From the NCBI GenBank assembly GCA_965260935.1, contig OZ253374.1, forward strand, positions 4,232,501-4,296,500: DNA of 64,000 bases. Direction: 5' to 3'. Origin of the DNA: JBBROS01 sp965260935. Its GTDB lineage: Bacteria; Pseudomonadota; Alphaproteobacteria; Acetobacterales; Acetobacteraceae. Below, in pieces: positions 34,551-45,340 of the stretch (position 1 is its first letter; each line of letters starts with the position of its first letter). A model generated the notes under the pieces. That model worked only from the letters and a program-made list of their open reading frames with translations, had not been told where the DNA came from and did not search any database. The translations under genes and the position numbers were made by a program.

Positions 34551-35111
34551 TTAGGCGGCGAACGGAACGTCGAACGCCTTCAGCAACGCTTTGGCCTCGG
34601 CGTTGGTCTTGGCCGTGGTGACGAAGATGATGTCCATGCCGCGCACGTCCGTCACCTTGTCGTACTCGATCTCAGGGAACACGATCTGTTCCTTGAGGCC
34701 CATGGCGAAGTTTCCGCGCCCGTCGAAGCCCTTGCCGGCGGGGATGCCGCGGAAGTCGCGCACGCGGGGCATGGCGATCGTCACCAGGCGGTCAAGGAAC
34801 TCGTACATCTTGGCCCGGCGCAGCGTCACCTTGGTGCCGATCGGCAACCCGGCGCGAATCTTGAACCCGGCAATGGCCTTCTTGGCAACCGTCTTCACCG
34901 GCTTCTGTCCGGCAATGAGCGTCAGCTCGGCAACGGCGGAGTCCAACTTCTTCTGGTCGCCCGCCGCGTCGCCGACGCCCATGTTGATGACAATCTTTTC
35001 GAGCTTGGGCACCTGCATCGGGTTCTTGTAGTTGAACTCCTCTTGCAGCTTGCCCTTGATCTCGGAAACATAGCGCTGCTGCATACGGGGCAGCTCTTTG
35101 ATGTCGCTCAT
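34551..35111 (-). CDS. rplE: 50S ribosomal protein L5
   Basis: 186 residues: NPMQVPKLEKIVINMGVGDA, GLPIGTKVTLRRAKMYEFLDRL, and MDIIFVTTAKTNAEAKALLKAF at the end. L5 holds 5S rRNA in the central protuberance. Confidence 0.97.
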   Translation of the reverse strand: MSDIKELPRMQQRYVSEIKGKLQEEFNYKNPMQVPKLEKIVINMGVGDAAGDQKKLDSAVAELTLIAGQKPVKTVAKKAIAGFKIRAGLPIGTKVTLRRAKMYEFLDRLVTIAMPRVRDFRGIPAGKGFDGRGNFAMGLKEQIVFPEIEYDKVTDVRGMDIIFVTTAKTNAEAKALLKAFDVPFAA

Positions 35112-35115
35112 GGGG

Positions 35116-35436
35116 TTAGCTTTCGATCACGTTGCCGCCCGGGCGGGTTACGCGCACCTTCCGACCATCGTCTAGAACGCGGAAGCCAACGCGGGTCGGT
35201 TTGTCGCTCTTGGGGTCGATCAGCATCACATTCGACAGGTGGATCGTCGCCTCCTGCTCGATGATGCCGCCCGGCTGCCCCATGCCTTGCGGCTTGGTGT
35301 GCTTCTTGGCGATGTTGACGCCCTGCACGATGGCCCGGTTGTCCTTCGGGCGCACGGCGAGCACTTCGCCCCGCTTGCCCTTATCGGCGCCGGTGATGAC
35401 GATCACCTTGTCGCCCTTGCGAATACGCGCGGCCAT
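35116..35436 (-). CDS. rplX: 50S ribosomal protein L24
   Basis: 106 residues with a KOW motif at the N-terminus (IRKGDKVIVITGADKGKRGEV) and GVNIAKKHTKPQGMGQPGGI. ATG 35436 overlaps the rplN stop (TGATG). L24 is an early assembly initiator of the large subunit. Confidence 0.97.
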   Translation of the reverse strand: MAARIRKGDKVIVITGADKGKRGEVLAVRPKDNRAIVQGVNIAKKHTKPQGMGQPGGIIEQEATIHLSNVMLIDPKSDKPTRVGFRVLDDGRKVRVTRPGGNVIES

Positions 35437-35804
35437 CACAGAACCTCCGGCGCGGCGGAAATGATTTTCATGAACCGCCGGGCCCGCAACTCGCGTACGA
35501 CCGGGCCGAAGATACGGGTACCGATCGGCTCGCGCTGCTTGTTGAGCAGCACGGCCGCGTTGCGGTCGAACCGGATGGCGCTGCCGTCCGGGCGGCGGAC
35601 GGGAAAGGACGTGCGGACAATCACGGCGAGATGGACGTCGCCCTTCTTCACCTTGCCGCGCGGGATCGCTTCCTTGATCGAGACGACGATGACGTCGCCC
35701 ACGGACGCGGTCTTGCGCTTGGAGCCGCCGAGCACCTTGATGCACTGCACACTGCGGGCGCCCGAATTGTCGGCGACCTCGAGATTGGATTCGACCTGGA
35801 TCAT
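35436..35804 (-). CDS. rplN: 50S ribosomal protein L14
   Basis: 122 residues: MIQVESNLEVADNSGARSVQCIKVLGGSKRK and the C-terminal RIFGPVVRELRARRFMKIISAAPEVL, all family hallmarks. It forms bridges with 16S rRNA. Confidence 0.97.
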   Translation of the reverse strand: MIQVESNLEVADNSGARSVQCIKVLGGSKRKTASVGDVIVVSIKEAIPRGKVKKGDVHLAVIVRTSFPVRRPDGSAIRFDRNAAVLLNKQREPIGTRIFGPVVRELRARRFMKIISAAPEVL

Positions 35805-35814
35805 CGGCTGCTCC

Positions 35815-36165
35815 TCAGGCCTGCGGAACCGCTTCTTCAGGGATCGCGCTGTCCGGTGCGGACATTGGCGACCCCGTCGGATGCGCCGTCACGGCCGGAG
35901 CGCTAAACCCGTAGGGACGCTCAACCTGCTCGCCGTTGCGCTCCACCAGCAGCCAGGATTTCCGCTTACTGATCGGGCGGCATTCCTCGATACGCACGCT
36001 ATCGCCAACCTTAGCCAGGTTGGCTTCGTCATGGGCGGCATACTTCTTCGAAAGCCGGATGAACTTCTTATACAGCGGATGAATGACCCGGCGCTCGACC
36101 AAGACCGTGCAGGTCTTGTCCATCTTGTCGCTCGTCACTCGCCCGGTCAGGACGCGCCTCGGCAT
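35815..36165 (-). CDS. rpsQ: 30S ribosomal protein S17 with C-terminal extension
   Basis: 116 residues, against about 84 in E. coli. The core (MPRRVLTGRVTSDKMDKTCTVLVER... GDSVRIEECRPISKRKSW) is normal. The last ~32 residues (from GFSAPAVTAHPTG) are Pro/Ala/Ser-rich and acidic, likely disordered on the ribosome surface. The frame stays open to 35815 with no sign of a shift. Confidence 0.96.
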   Translation of the reverse strand: MPRRVLTGRVTSDKMDKTCTVLVERRVIHPLYKKFIRLSKKYAAHDEANLAKVGDSVRIEECRPISKRKSWLLVERNGEQVERPYGFSAPAVTAHPTGSPMSAPDSAIPEEAVPQA

Positions 36166-36177
36166 CGCCCGTCTCCT

Positions 36178-36384
36178 CTACTTGGTCGCGGCGGCGCGTT
36201 TCTGCTCCGCCTGGATGGTTTTCACGCGGGCGATGTCGCGGCGCACCTTGCGCACGCGTCCCACGCCTTCGGTCTGCCCCGTTGCCGCCTGGAAGCGCAG
36301 GTTGAACTGCTCCTTGCGCAGGTCGAGCAGCATCGTTTTCAGTTCGTCGGCGCTCTTCGCGCGAACATCGGCGGGCTTGGTCAT
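36178..36384 (-). CDS. rpmC: 50S ribosomal protein L29
   Basis: 68 residues of coiled helices: ELKTMLLDLRKEQFNLRFQAATGQ and RRDIARVKTIQAEQKRAA. It lies near the peptide exit tunnel. Two bases separate it from rplP. Confidence 0.96.
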   Translation of the reverse strand: MTKPADVRAKSADELKTMLLDLRKEQFNLRFQAATGQTEGVGRVRKVRRDIARVKTIQAEQKRAAATK

Positions 36385-36386
36385 GG

Positions 36387-36803
36387 CTAGGCTTCCCCGA
36401 TCCGGGCGACGATCTTGGTGCGGATCGGCAACTTGGCCGCGCCCAGCGTCAGCGCTTCCCGCGCGAGGTCGGCCGCAACGCCGTCGATCTCGAACATGAT
36501 ACGGCCAGGCTTGACGCGGCAGACCCAGAACTCCGGGCTGCCTTTGCCCGAGCCCATGCGCACTTCCGCGGGCTTAGTGGAAACCGGCACATCCGGGAAG
36601 ATCCTAATCCAAACGCGGCCGGCACGGCGCATACTGCGGGTGATCGCCCGCCGGGCCGCCTCGATCTGCCGTGCCGTGACGCGCTCCGGCTCCAGCGCCT
36701 TGAGGCCGAACGCGCCGAAGTTGAGGGCCGTGCCGCCCTTCGCTAGACCGTGAATGCGGCCCTTGTGAGCCTTGCGGAACTTGGTCCGCTTCGGAGAAAG
36801 CAT
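36387..36803 (-). CDS. rplP: 50S ribosomal protein L16
   Basis: 138 residues: MLSPKRTKFRKAHKGRIHG, then the conserved FGAFGLKALEPERVTARQIEAARRAITR and GSGKGSPEFWVCRVKPGRIMFEI. It sits near the A-site and 5S rRNA. Confidence 0.97.
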   Translation of the reverse strand: MLSPKRTKFRKAHKGRIHGLAKGGTALNFGAFGLKALEPERVTARQIEAARRAITRSMRRAGRVWIRIFPDVPVSTKPAEVRMGSGKGSPEFWVCRVKPGRIMFEIDGVAADLAREALTLGAAKLPIRTKIVARIGEA

Positions 36804-36815
36804 CGTCTGGTCCCC

Positions 36816-37493
36816 TTAACGCTGCGGCGCTTGCTCGGCGGCGCGGCGGTCTTGTGCCAGCGGGTCGTGCGCGAGGATTTCGCCCTTGAAAATCCAGACC
36901 TTAACGCCGCAAGTACCGTAGGTGGTCTTGGCCGTGGCGACACCGAAATCGATATCGGCGCGCAGGGTGTGCAGAGGCACGCGGCCTTCGCGATACCACT
37001 CGACGCGGGCGATCTCCGCGCCGCCGAGACGGCCGCCGCAGTTGATGCGGATGCCTTGCGCGCCCAGGCGCATCGCCGACTGCACGGCGCGCTTCATGGC
37101 GCGGCGGAACGCGACCCGGCGCTCAAGCTGCTGCGCGATGTTCTCCGCCACGAGCTGGGCATCGATCTCCGGCTTGCGAATCTCAACGATGTTCAGGCTG
37201 ACGTCAGCCTTGGCCATCTTGCCAAGATCCTTGCGAAGGACTTCGATGTCCTGGCCTTTCTTGCCGATCACGACGCCGGGGCGGGCCGCGTAGATCGTGA
37301 TGCGCGGCTTCTTGGCCGGGCGCTCGATCACTACGCGGCTCACGCCCGCGCCGCTCAGCTTCTTCCGCAGATGCGTGCGCAGCTTCACGTCGTCCAGCAA
37401 CAGCTTCGAGTAATCCCGGCCGGCGAACCAGCGGCTGTCCCAGGTCCGGTTGACGCCGAGCCGCAGCCCGATCGGGTTGACTTTGTGACCCAT
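36816..37493 (-). CDS. rpsC: 30S ribosomal protein S3
   Basis: 225 residues: MGHKVNPIGLRLGVNRTWDSRWF, a KH domain with RPGVVIGKKGQDIEVLRKDL, and GCRIxx-type core seen as GIRINCGGRLGGAEIARVEWYREGRVPLHTLRADIDFG. It lines the mRNA entry channel. Confidence 0.97.
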   Translation of the reverse strand: MGHKVNPIGLRLGVNRTWDSRWFAGRDYSKLLLDDVKLRTHLRKKLSGAGVSRVVIERPAKKPRITIYAARPGVVIGKKGQDIEVLRKDLGKMAKADVSLNIVEIRKPEIDAQLVAENIAQQLERRVAFRRAMKRAVQSAMRLGAQGIRINCGGRLGGAEIARVEWYREGRVPLHTLRADIDFGVATAKTTYGTCGVKVWIFKGEILAHDPLAQDRRAAEQAPQR

Positions 37494-37496
37494 GGC

Positions 37497-37901
37497 TTAA
37501 GCCGCCTCTCTCTCGTCGGTCTCGGGTGCCTGCGTCTGCTCGCTGACCACGATGCGCAGATGGCTGAACCACTTCTCGATCCGCGACGCCCGGCCCCGCC
37601 CGCGCGCCATGAAGCGCCGCATGACGATCGACTTGCCGACCTCGGCCCGGCTGACAACCAGGCGGTCGACATCGAGTTGGTGGTTGTTCTCGGCGTTGGC
37701 GATCGCGCTTTCCAGCGTCTTGCGAACTTGCTGGGCGATGCGCCGCTTGCTGAACGTGAGCGTCGCAACGGCCTTCGAAGCGGGCTGGTTGCGGATCAGC
37801 CCGGCCACAAGGTTCAGCTTTTGCGGGCTGATGCGGACATTACGCAAGACGGCCTGCGCTTGCGTCTCGGCCAGCGTGCGGGGATGCTTGGGCTTGCTCA
37901 T
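37497..37901 (-). CDS. rplV: 50S ribosomal protein L22
   Basis: 134 residues: VRISPQKLNLVAGLIRNQPASKAVATLTFS and the tunnel-loop region FMARGRGRASRIEKWFSHLRIVV. It has a slightly long acidic end (TQAPETDEREAA). Macrolide resistance can map to its loop. Confidence 0.96.
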   Translation of the reverse strand: MSKPKHPRTLAETQAQAVLRNVRISPQKLNLVAGLIRNQPASKAVATLTFSKRRIAQQVRKTLESAIANAENNHQLDVDRLVVSRAEVGKSIVMRRFMARGRGRASRIEKWFSHLRIVVSEQTQAPETDEREAA

Positions 37902-37902
37902 G

Positions 37903-38181
37903 TCAGCCTCGCCTCGCCTTCTTGTCCGACGTATGGCCGGTGAACGTCCGCGTCGGCGAGAACTCGCCGAACTTATGGCCCACCATATTCTCGTTCACCT
38001 GGACCGGCAGGAACTTATGGCCGTTGTAAACCCCGAACGTGAGGCCCACGAACTGCGGCAGGATCGTCGACCGGCGGGACCAGATTTTGATGATTTCGTT
38101 GCGGCCGGAGGCACGGGCGGCCTCCGCCTTGCCGAGCAGGTAGCCGTCCACGAACGGCCCCTTCCATACGGAACGCGCCAT
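37903..38181 (-). CDS. rpsS: 30S ribosomal protein S19
   Basis: 92 residues: MARSVWKGPFVDGYLL, KIWSRRSTILPQFVGLTFGVYNGHKFLPV and VGHKFGEFSPTRTF. It binds the 30S head with S13. Confidence 0.97.
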   Translation of the reverse strand: MARSVWKGPFVDGYLLGKAEAARASGRNEIIKIWSRRSTILPQFVGLTFGVYNGHKFLPVQVNENMVGHKFGEFSPTRTFTGHTSDKKARRG

Positions 38182-38182
38182 C

Positions 38183-39019
38183 TTAATGCTTCCCCTTTGG
38201 ACGCTTGCGGATGATCAGGCTATCGGTCCGCTTGTTCACGCGCGTCTTGTATCCTTTGGTCGGCTTGCCCCACGGGGTCACCGGATGACGCCCGCCGGAG
38301 GTGCGCCCCTCGCCGCCGCCGTGCGGGTGGTCAACCGGGTTCATCACCACGCCGCGGTTATGCGGGCGCCTGCCAAGCCACCGATTACGCCCGGCTTTAC
38401 CGAGGTTCTGGTTCTGGTTGTCCGGGTTGCTGACCGCGCCGACCGTTGCCATGCATTCGGCGCGCACGATCCGCAACTCGCCGGATTGCAGCTTGATCTG
38501 GGCATAGCCGGCGTCCTTGCCGACCAGTTGCGCGTAGCACCCGGCCGCCCGGGCCATCTTGCCGCCGCCGCCGATCTTCAGCTCGACGTTGTGGATGATC
38601 GTGCCGACGGGGATCGCCGCCATCGGCATCGCGTTGCCGGGCTTGATGTCGACCCGCGGCCCGGCCACCACCTTGTCGCCGGCCTTGAGCCGCTGCGGCG
38701 CGATGATGTAGCTCAGTTCGCCATCGTCATACTTGACCAGCGCGATGAATGCGGACCGGTTCGGGTCGTATTCCAGGCGTTCAACGGTGGCGGACACGCC
38801 GAACTTGCTGCGCCGCTTGAAGTCGACATAACGGTAGGACTGCTTGTGCCCGCCGCCACGGAAGAAGCTGGTGGTGCGCCCATGGTTGTTGCGCCCGCCG
38901 GTCTTCTGCTTGCCCTCGGTCAGGGTCTTGACGGGCTTGCCTTTCCAAAGCTCGCTACGGGCGATCAGCACCGTGCCGCGAAGGCTGTTGGTTATCGGAT
39001 TGTATTGCCTGAGTGCCAT
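38183..39019 (-). CDS. rplB: 50S ribosomal protein L2
   Basis: 278 residues: GRNNHGRTTSFFRGGGHKQSYR, AGDKVVAGPRVDIKPGNAMPM and the peptidyl-transferase-associated MNPVDHPHGGGEGRTSGGRHPVTPWG, including the conserved His. One of the most conserved proteins here. Confidence 0.98.
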   Translation of the reverse strand: MALRQYNPITNSLRGTVLIARSELWKGKPVKTLTEGKQKTGGRNNHGRTTSFFRGGGHKQSYRYVDFKRRSKFGVSATVERLEYDPNRSAFIALVKYDDGELSYIIAPQRLKAGDKVVAGPRVDIKPGNAMPMAAIPVGTIIHNVELKIGGGGKMARAAGCYAQLVGKDAGYAQIKLQSGELRIVRAECMATVGAVSNPDNQNQNLGKAGRNRWLGRRPHNRGVVMNPVDHPHGGGEGRTSGGRHPVTPWGKPTKGYKTRVNKRTDSLIIRKRPKGKH

Positions 39020-39029
39020 GGTCCAGTCC

Positions 39030-39371
39030 TCAGCTCAGCCCGGTGGACATGTCGATCGACTGCCCCTCGGCAAGCTGCACGTATGCTTTCTTGACGTCCG
39101 AGCGGACGCCCGGACGACCGCGGAAGCGCTTCGTCTTGCCCTTTTGCACCAGCGTGTTGACGCCGAGCACCTTGACCCCGAATAACCCTTCCACCGCGGC
39201 CTTGATCTCGCTCTTGTTCGCGGCGGGGGCGACGCGGAACACGACTTGGTTACGGTCGCTGACCTGGGTCGCCTTTTCTGTGATGACCGGACTGCGGATC
39301 ACGTTGTACATCGCCTCGCGGGACATCGACGCCGCGCCGCGGCGGGCGGCCAGAACCTGACGGGTGCTCAT
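39030..39371 (-). CDS. rplW: 50S ribosomal protein L23
   Basis: 113 residues. A 15-20 residue leader (MSTRQVLAARRGAASM) precedes the usual start YNVIRSPVITEKAT; the ATGA overlap with the rplD stop supports the longer form. The core ends FRGRPGVRSDVKKAYVQLAEGQSID. L23 docks SRP and trigger factor. Confidence 0.95.
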   Translation of the reverse strand: MSTRQVLAARRGAASMSREAMYNVIRSPVITEKATQVSDRNQVVFRVAPAANKSEIKAAVEGLFGVKVLGVNTLVQKGKTKRFRGRPGVRSDVKKAYVQLAEGQSIDMSTGLS

Positions 39372-40015
39372 GCCGCTTGCTCCTGCGCGGTGCCGGGCTT
39401 AGCCAGACGTTGCTTCAAGCCGTCGACGCCAGCAGTGGTGACGACCAGGATGTCGTGGCGGATGATGTCGTAAACGTTGGCGCCGACCGTCGGCAGCACG
39501 CCGACGCCGACGATGTTGCGGCTGGCGCGAGCGAAGCCCTCATCCACGGCGCCGTCGATCACCAAGGCGCTTTTCCAGCCAAGCGCCTTGAGCTTGGCGG
39601 CAAGTTCCTTCGTCTTGCCGCTTCCCCCGGCAACGCTCTCGACCACTATCAGCTTGCCATCCGCGAACTTCTGCGAAAGAGCGCTGATCAACCCGAGCCG
39701 GCGGACCTTTTTCGGCAGGTCATAAGCGTGGCTGCGGACAACCGGGCCGTGGACAACGCCGCCGGTGCGGAACTGCGGCGCGCGAAGGCTTCCCTGCCGG
39801 GCGTTGCCGGTTCCCTTCTGCCGGTACGGCTTCTTGGTCGTGCCGGACACCTCGCCCATGCCCTTCGTGCGATGGGTGCCGGCCCGGCGTTTGGCAAGCT
39901 GCCACTGCACCACGCGGGCGATGATGTCGGTACGCGGCGTCGTTCCGAATAGGTCATCGGGAAGCTCGGTTGACCCGGCGGACCCGCCGTCCAACGTTTT
40001 GATCTCGGTCTGCAT
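39368..40015 (-). CDS. rplD: 50S ribosomal protein L4
   Basis: 215 residues with the central tunnel loop (KPYRQKGTGNARQGSLRAPQFRTGGVVHGP). It is the S10-operon autoregulator in enterics. ATG 40015 with GAGG upstream is preferred over a TTG two codons earlier. It overlaps rplW by four bases. Confidence 0.97.
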   Translation of the reverse strand: MQTEIKTLDGGSAGSTELPDDLFGTTPRTDIIARVVQWQLAKRRAGTHRTKGMGEVSGTTKKPYRQKGTGNARQGSLRAPQFRTGGVVHGPVVRSHAYDLPKKVRRLGLISALSQKFADGKLIVVESVAGGSGKTKELAAKLKALGWKSALVIDGAVDEGFARASRNIVGVGVLPTVGANVYDIIRHDILVVTTAGVDGLKQRLAKPGTAQEQAA

Positions 40016-40017
40016 GT

Positions 40018-40722
40018 TCAAGCCTCTGCCGGGGCCGTGACGCCCTCGTTGCCCTTAAGAGCAGCCGGGTATGGCGCATCCGCATGCCGGGGCTTCTTGA
40101 TCGCGTCCCGCACCATGACATAGCCGGTCTTGCCGCCGGGCACCGAGCCGCGGATCATGAGCAGGCCGCGCTCGGCGTCCACGCCGGCGACCTCGACGTT
40201 CAGCGTCGTCACCCGCTCCGAACCGAGATGCCCGGCCATTTTCTTGTTCTTGAACGTCTTGCCCGGATCTTGCCGGTTGCCGGTCGACCCGTGGCTGCGA
40301 TGGCTGACCGAAACGCCGTGCGATGCTTCAAGGCCGCGGAAATTCCAGCGCTTCATCGCGCCGGCAAACCCCTTGCCTTTGCTGATGCCGCACACATCAA
40401 CCTTCTGGCCGACAACAAAGTGGTCCGCCGACAACACCTGGCCGCTCTCGAGCAAGGCGTCCGGCGCTACGCGGAACTCGACCAGCTTCGCTTTCGGCTC
40501 AACCTTTACCCGGGAGAAATGACCTTTGTTCGGCTGGCTGACGTTCTTGACCTTGGCCTTGCCGCAGCCAAGCTGCACCGCCGTGTAGCCATCCCGTTCT
40601 TGCGTGCGCGTGTCCACCACCTGAACCTCGTCCAGGTGCAGCACGGTGACGGGCACGTGCGTGCCGTCCTCTTTGAACAGCCGGGTCATGCCCAGCTTCT
40701 TGGCGAGAAGTCCGGTTCGCAT
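40018..40722 (-). CDS. rplC: 50S ribosomal protein L3
   Basis: 234 residues: MRTGLLAKKLGMTRLF, then ISKGKGFAGAMKRWNFRGLEASHGVSVSHRSHGSTGNRQDPGKTFK, the segment whose Gln is methylated in enterics. The C-terminal tail is slightly long. GGAGG lies six bases before the ATG. Confidence 0.97.
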   Translation of the reverse strand: MRTGLLAKKLGMTRLFKEDGTHVPVTVLHLDEVQVVDTRTQERDGYTAVQLGCGKAKVKNVSQPNKGHFSRVKVEPKAKLVEFRVAPDALLESGQVLSADHFVVGQKVDVCGISKGKGFAGAMKRWNFRGLEASHGVSVSHRSHGSTGNRQDPGKTFKNKKMAGHLGSERVTTLNVEVAGVDAERGLLMIRGSVPGGKTGYVMVRDAIKKPRHADAPYPAALKGNEGVTAPAEA

Positions 40723-40734
40723 CGTCCTCCTCCC

Positions 40735-41043
40735 TTACAGCTTGATTTCCACGTCCACGCCGGAAGCGAGGTCGAGCTTCATCAGCGCGTCCACTGTTTG
40801 CGGCGTGGGTTCAACGATGTCGAGCAAGCGGCGGTGGGTCCGGATCTCGAACTGCTCGCGGCTCTTCTTGTCGACGTGCGGGGAGCGGTTGACGGTGAAC
40901 CGCTCAATGTGGGTCGGCAGCGGGATAGGTCCACGGACGCGCGCGCCTGTCCGCTTCGCCGTGTTCACGATCTCCCGCGTGCTGTTATCTAGCACACGGT
41001 GGTCGTACGCCTTCAGGCGAATGCGGATATTCTGGTTTTCCAT
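40735..41043 (-). CDS. rpsJ: 30S ribosomal protein S10
   Basis: 102 residues: IRIRLKAYDHRVLDNSTREIVNTAKRTGARVRGPIPLPTHIERFTVNRSPHVDKKSREQFEIRTHRRLLDI. It also takes part in Nus antitermination. It follows tuf after 36 bases, so the str and S10 operons are joined. Confidence 0.98.
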   Translation of the reverse strand: MENQNIRIRLKAYDHRVLDNSTREIVNTAKRTGARVRGPIPLPTHIERFTVNRSPHVDKKSREQFEIRTHRRLLDIVEPTPQTVDALMKLDLASGVDVEIKL

Positions 41044-41079
41044 CGTACTCGTCCGTCCAAACCCTTCTGTGCGCCGCCG

Positions 41080-42270
<1,191 letters not shown>

Positions 42271-42317
42271 CTCGTCTCTCCATCGTCCGCCTTAACCGGC
42301 GGCAAAGGTTGCAGCTT

Positions 42318-42794
42318 CTACCAACGGTAATGGCTGAAGGCCTTGTTCGCCTCCGCCATCCGATGGGTGTCCTCGCGCTTCTTAACAGCGGACCCGCGGT
42401 TGTTCAGCGCGTCATTCAACTCGTTCGATAGGCGCTCTTCCATCGTATGCTCGCCACGCTTACGGGCGCTGTCGATCAGCCAGCGAATGGCAAGCGCCTG
42501 CCGGCGCTCCGTCCGCACCTCGACCGGCACCTGATACGTCGCCCCGCCGACCCGGCGTGAGCGCACTTCAACGGCGGGCTTCACGTTATCCATCGCCTCG
42601 TGGAACATCCTGACCGGATCCGCGTCGCGCCCGCCACGCTTGCGCAGCACGTCAAGTGCACCATAGACGATCGTCTCGGCCGCGCTCTTCTTGCCGTCAT
42701 ACATCAGCGCGTTCATGAAACGGGTGATCACGGTGTCGCCGAACTTGGCGTCCGGCAGGATCTCGCGCTTAACGGCTCCGCGACGTCGGCTCAT
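42318..42794 (-). CDS. rpsG: 30S ribosomal protein S7
   Basis: 158 residues: MSRRRGAVKREILPDAKFGD, FMNALMYDGKKSAAETIVYGALD, and VEVRSRRVGGATYQVPVEVR. It organises the 30S head and may regulate the str operon. ATG 42794 lies 11 bases after the rpsL stop; the longer open frame upstream is a shadow of rpsL. Confidence 0.97.
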   Translation of the reverse strand: MSRRRGAVKREILPDAKFGDTVITRFMNALMYDGKKSAAETIVYGALDVLRKRGGRDADPVRMFHEAMDNVKPAVEVRSRRVGGATYQVPVEVRTERRQALAIRWLIDSARKRGEHTMEERLSNELNDALNNRGSAVKKREDTHRMAEANKAFSHYRW

Positions 42795-42805
42795 AACCCG
42801 CCTCC

Positions 42806-43177
42806 TTACTTCGGCCGCTTCGCGCCATACAGCGACCGCCGCTGACGACGCTTCGGCAAGCCCTGCGTGTCGAGCACGCCGCGAAGGATGTGGTAGCGTA
42901 CGCCGGGCAAGTCCTTGACGCGTCCGCCGCGGATCAGCACGACGCTGTGCTCCTGAAGGTTGTGGCCTTCGCCGGGGATGTAGCTCACCACCTCGAAGCC
43001 GTTGGTCAGACGCACCTTCGCGACTTTCCGAAGCGCCGAGTTCGGCTTCTTCGGGGTCGTTGTATATACGCGCGTGCAGACGCCGCGCTTCTGTGGGCAA
43101 CCTTGCAGCGCCGGCACCTTGTTGCGCTTCGGCGCGGGCTCGCGGCCCTTTGCAATCAACTGGTTGATGGTCGGCAT
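42806..43177 (-). CDS. rpsL: 30S ribosomal protein S12
   Basis: 123 residues: MPTINQLIAKGREP, RVYTTTPKKPNSALRKVAKVRL and GRVKDLPGVRYHILRG. Both lysines that mutate in streptomycin resistance (in TPKKPNS and VKDLPGV) are present, so the sequence reads as sensitive wild type. It is the first gene of the leftward ribosomal cluster. Confidence 0.98.
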   Translation of the reverse strand: MPTINQLIAKGREPAPKRNKVPALQGCPQKRGVCTRVYTTTPKKPNSALRKVAKVRLTNGFEVVSYIPGEGHNLQEHSVVLIRGGRVKDLPGVRYHILRGVLDTQGLPKRRQRRSLYGAKRPK

Positions 43178-43369
43178 GCGCCTTCGGTTCCTGTCTGTCT
43201 CTTCGGCTCGGTCAAGACCGCTGCCGATCACGTGAAGGCCCCGCGGCCAGGATCGTCCTGAACGCGAAACCAGAGGGCGCATGACCTGGGCTACCCGAAA
43301 GCGGCGGCGCCATGCGCGATCCTGTAAACAACGACGGCCCCGGAAAGTCAGGGGCTGTCTAAGGCGCGA

Positions 43370-43398
43370 TCCGTAGCGCCGCTATTGGGCAACGTCAA
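43370..43398 (-). promoter_or_regulatory. Candidate housekeeping promoter for the str-S10-spc-alpha cluster
   Basis: On the minus strand TTGACG (43398-43393) and TACGGA (43375-43370) are spaced by 17 bases. It lies about 190 bases before the rpsL ATG, leaving a long leader with a GC-rich hairpin (GCCCC/GGGGC near 43340-43355). No gene is seen in 43178-43446. Confidence 0.5.
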
Positions 43399-43446
43399 CC
43401 TTTGATTAGGCGTCCTGCCCGTGTCGGCAACACGTCCTGCTCGCCT

Positions 43447-43680
43447 TTAATGATTTTTGCCGCGCCCAGTCGCTTTCTGCAGCTCATCGATTTTCATGGA
43501 CGCCTCGGCCTTGGTCAGGCTTTCGTCGAACGGAATGCCGGCCTCTTCGCTCAGCGTTTTCAAATAACTGGCCTGTGCGCCGGTCATGCTCTCATCCCCG
43601 GTTGTCCAATCGTGAGGATCCTTCTCAACATTCGACGGCGACGCCTGCTCGTTTGTTGGTGTTTTCGGATTGTCTGCCAT
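43447..43680 (-). CDS. DUF3072 domain protein
   Basis: 77 residues, acidic N-terminus, then the DUF3072 core MTGAQASYLKTLSEEAGIPFDESLTKAEASMKIDELQ. The function is unknown; the family is common in soil proteobacteria and is probably helical. It is 32 bases after the deaminase stop and may be cotranscribed with recA-cdd. Confidence 0.75.
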   Translation of the reverse strand: MADNPKTPTNEQASPSNVEKDPHDWTTGDESMTGAQASYLKTLSEEAGIPFDESLTKAEASMKIDELQKATGRGKNH

Positions 43681-43712
43681 GAGCACGCAACGCCGGCGGG
43701 CGACTGTCGTTC

Positions 43713-44161
43713 CTACCGTTGGTACGGAAGCGGCAACAGATCCCTTGCCGCCACGCGGCGCAACCCGGCGGGCGTCGAGACGATCAGCGCCGCGTCCCGG
43801 TCGAAATCGAGGATGTTTTCCCGGCACGCGCCGCACGGGGGCACCACGGCAATGTCGCGCACGCTTTCCTCCGGCTTCGGATGCCGCACCGCGACCGCGC
43901 ATTCGATCGTGCCGTCGCCATCCATAATTGCCCGGCCGAGCGCCACCGCCTCCGCGCAGATCGAAAGCCTGCCAACGGTGGCGCCCAGGTGCAGCCCGGT
44001 CCAGATCCGGCCGTCCCGCCCTCGCAAGGCCGCGGCCACGGTATGCCAGAACGGCCGGTAATGCTTCAGCAGCACCGAACGGGCCGTCTCGACCAGCGCG
44101 TGGTCGGCCGGCGAAAGCGGCTGGGCGCCGAACGGGACGGCGGCGTCGAGGTCGTCCAGCA

Positions 44162-44162
<1 letters not shown>
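43713..44162 (-). CDS. cdd: Cytidine deaminase-like protein
   Basis: 149 residues of the zinc-dependent cytidine deaminase fold. Catalytic motifs: CAE at residues 69-71 (SICAEAVALG) and PCGAC at 109-113, giving Cys69, Cys110, Cys113 and Glu71. It hydrolyses cytidine or deoxycytidine in salvage, or a related base. Its ATG overlaps the recA stop (TGATG), an unusual pairing that ties pyrimidine salvage to recombination control. Confidence 0.85.
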
Positions 44163-45199
<1,037 letters not shown>

Positions 45200-45323
45200 A
45201 ACCATTCCCCGCTTCTGGCGCCGCGCTCGGGCCGCCTTTTGCTTTCCGTGCCAGACTGCGCCCCGGTTCAAGCCAAGGCCCTCAGGCCAAGGTCAGGGCG
45301 TCAGATGATGGTCATACATGGTG

Positions 45324-45340
45324 TCCCGGATTTGCCGGGA
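45324..45340. promoter_or_regulatory. Palindrome upstream of recA
   Basis: TCCCGG and CCGGGA around ATTTG, about 125 bases before the recA ATG. It could be a non-canonical operator. No function is shown. Confidence 0.3.
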
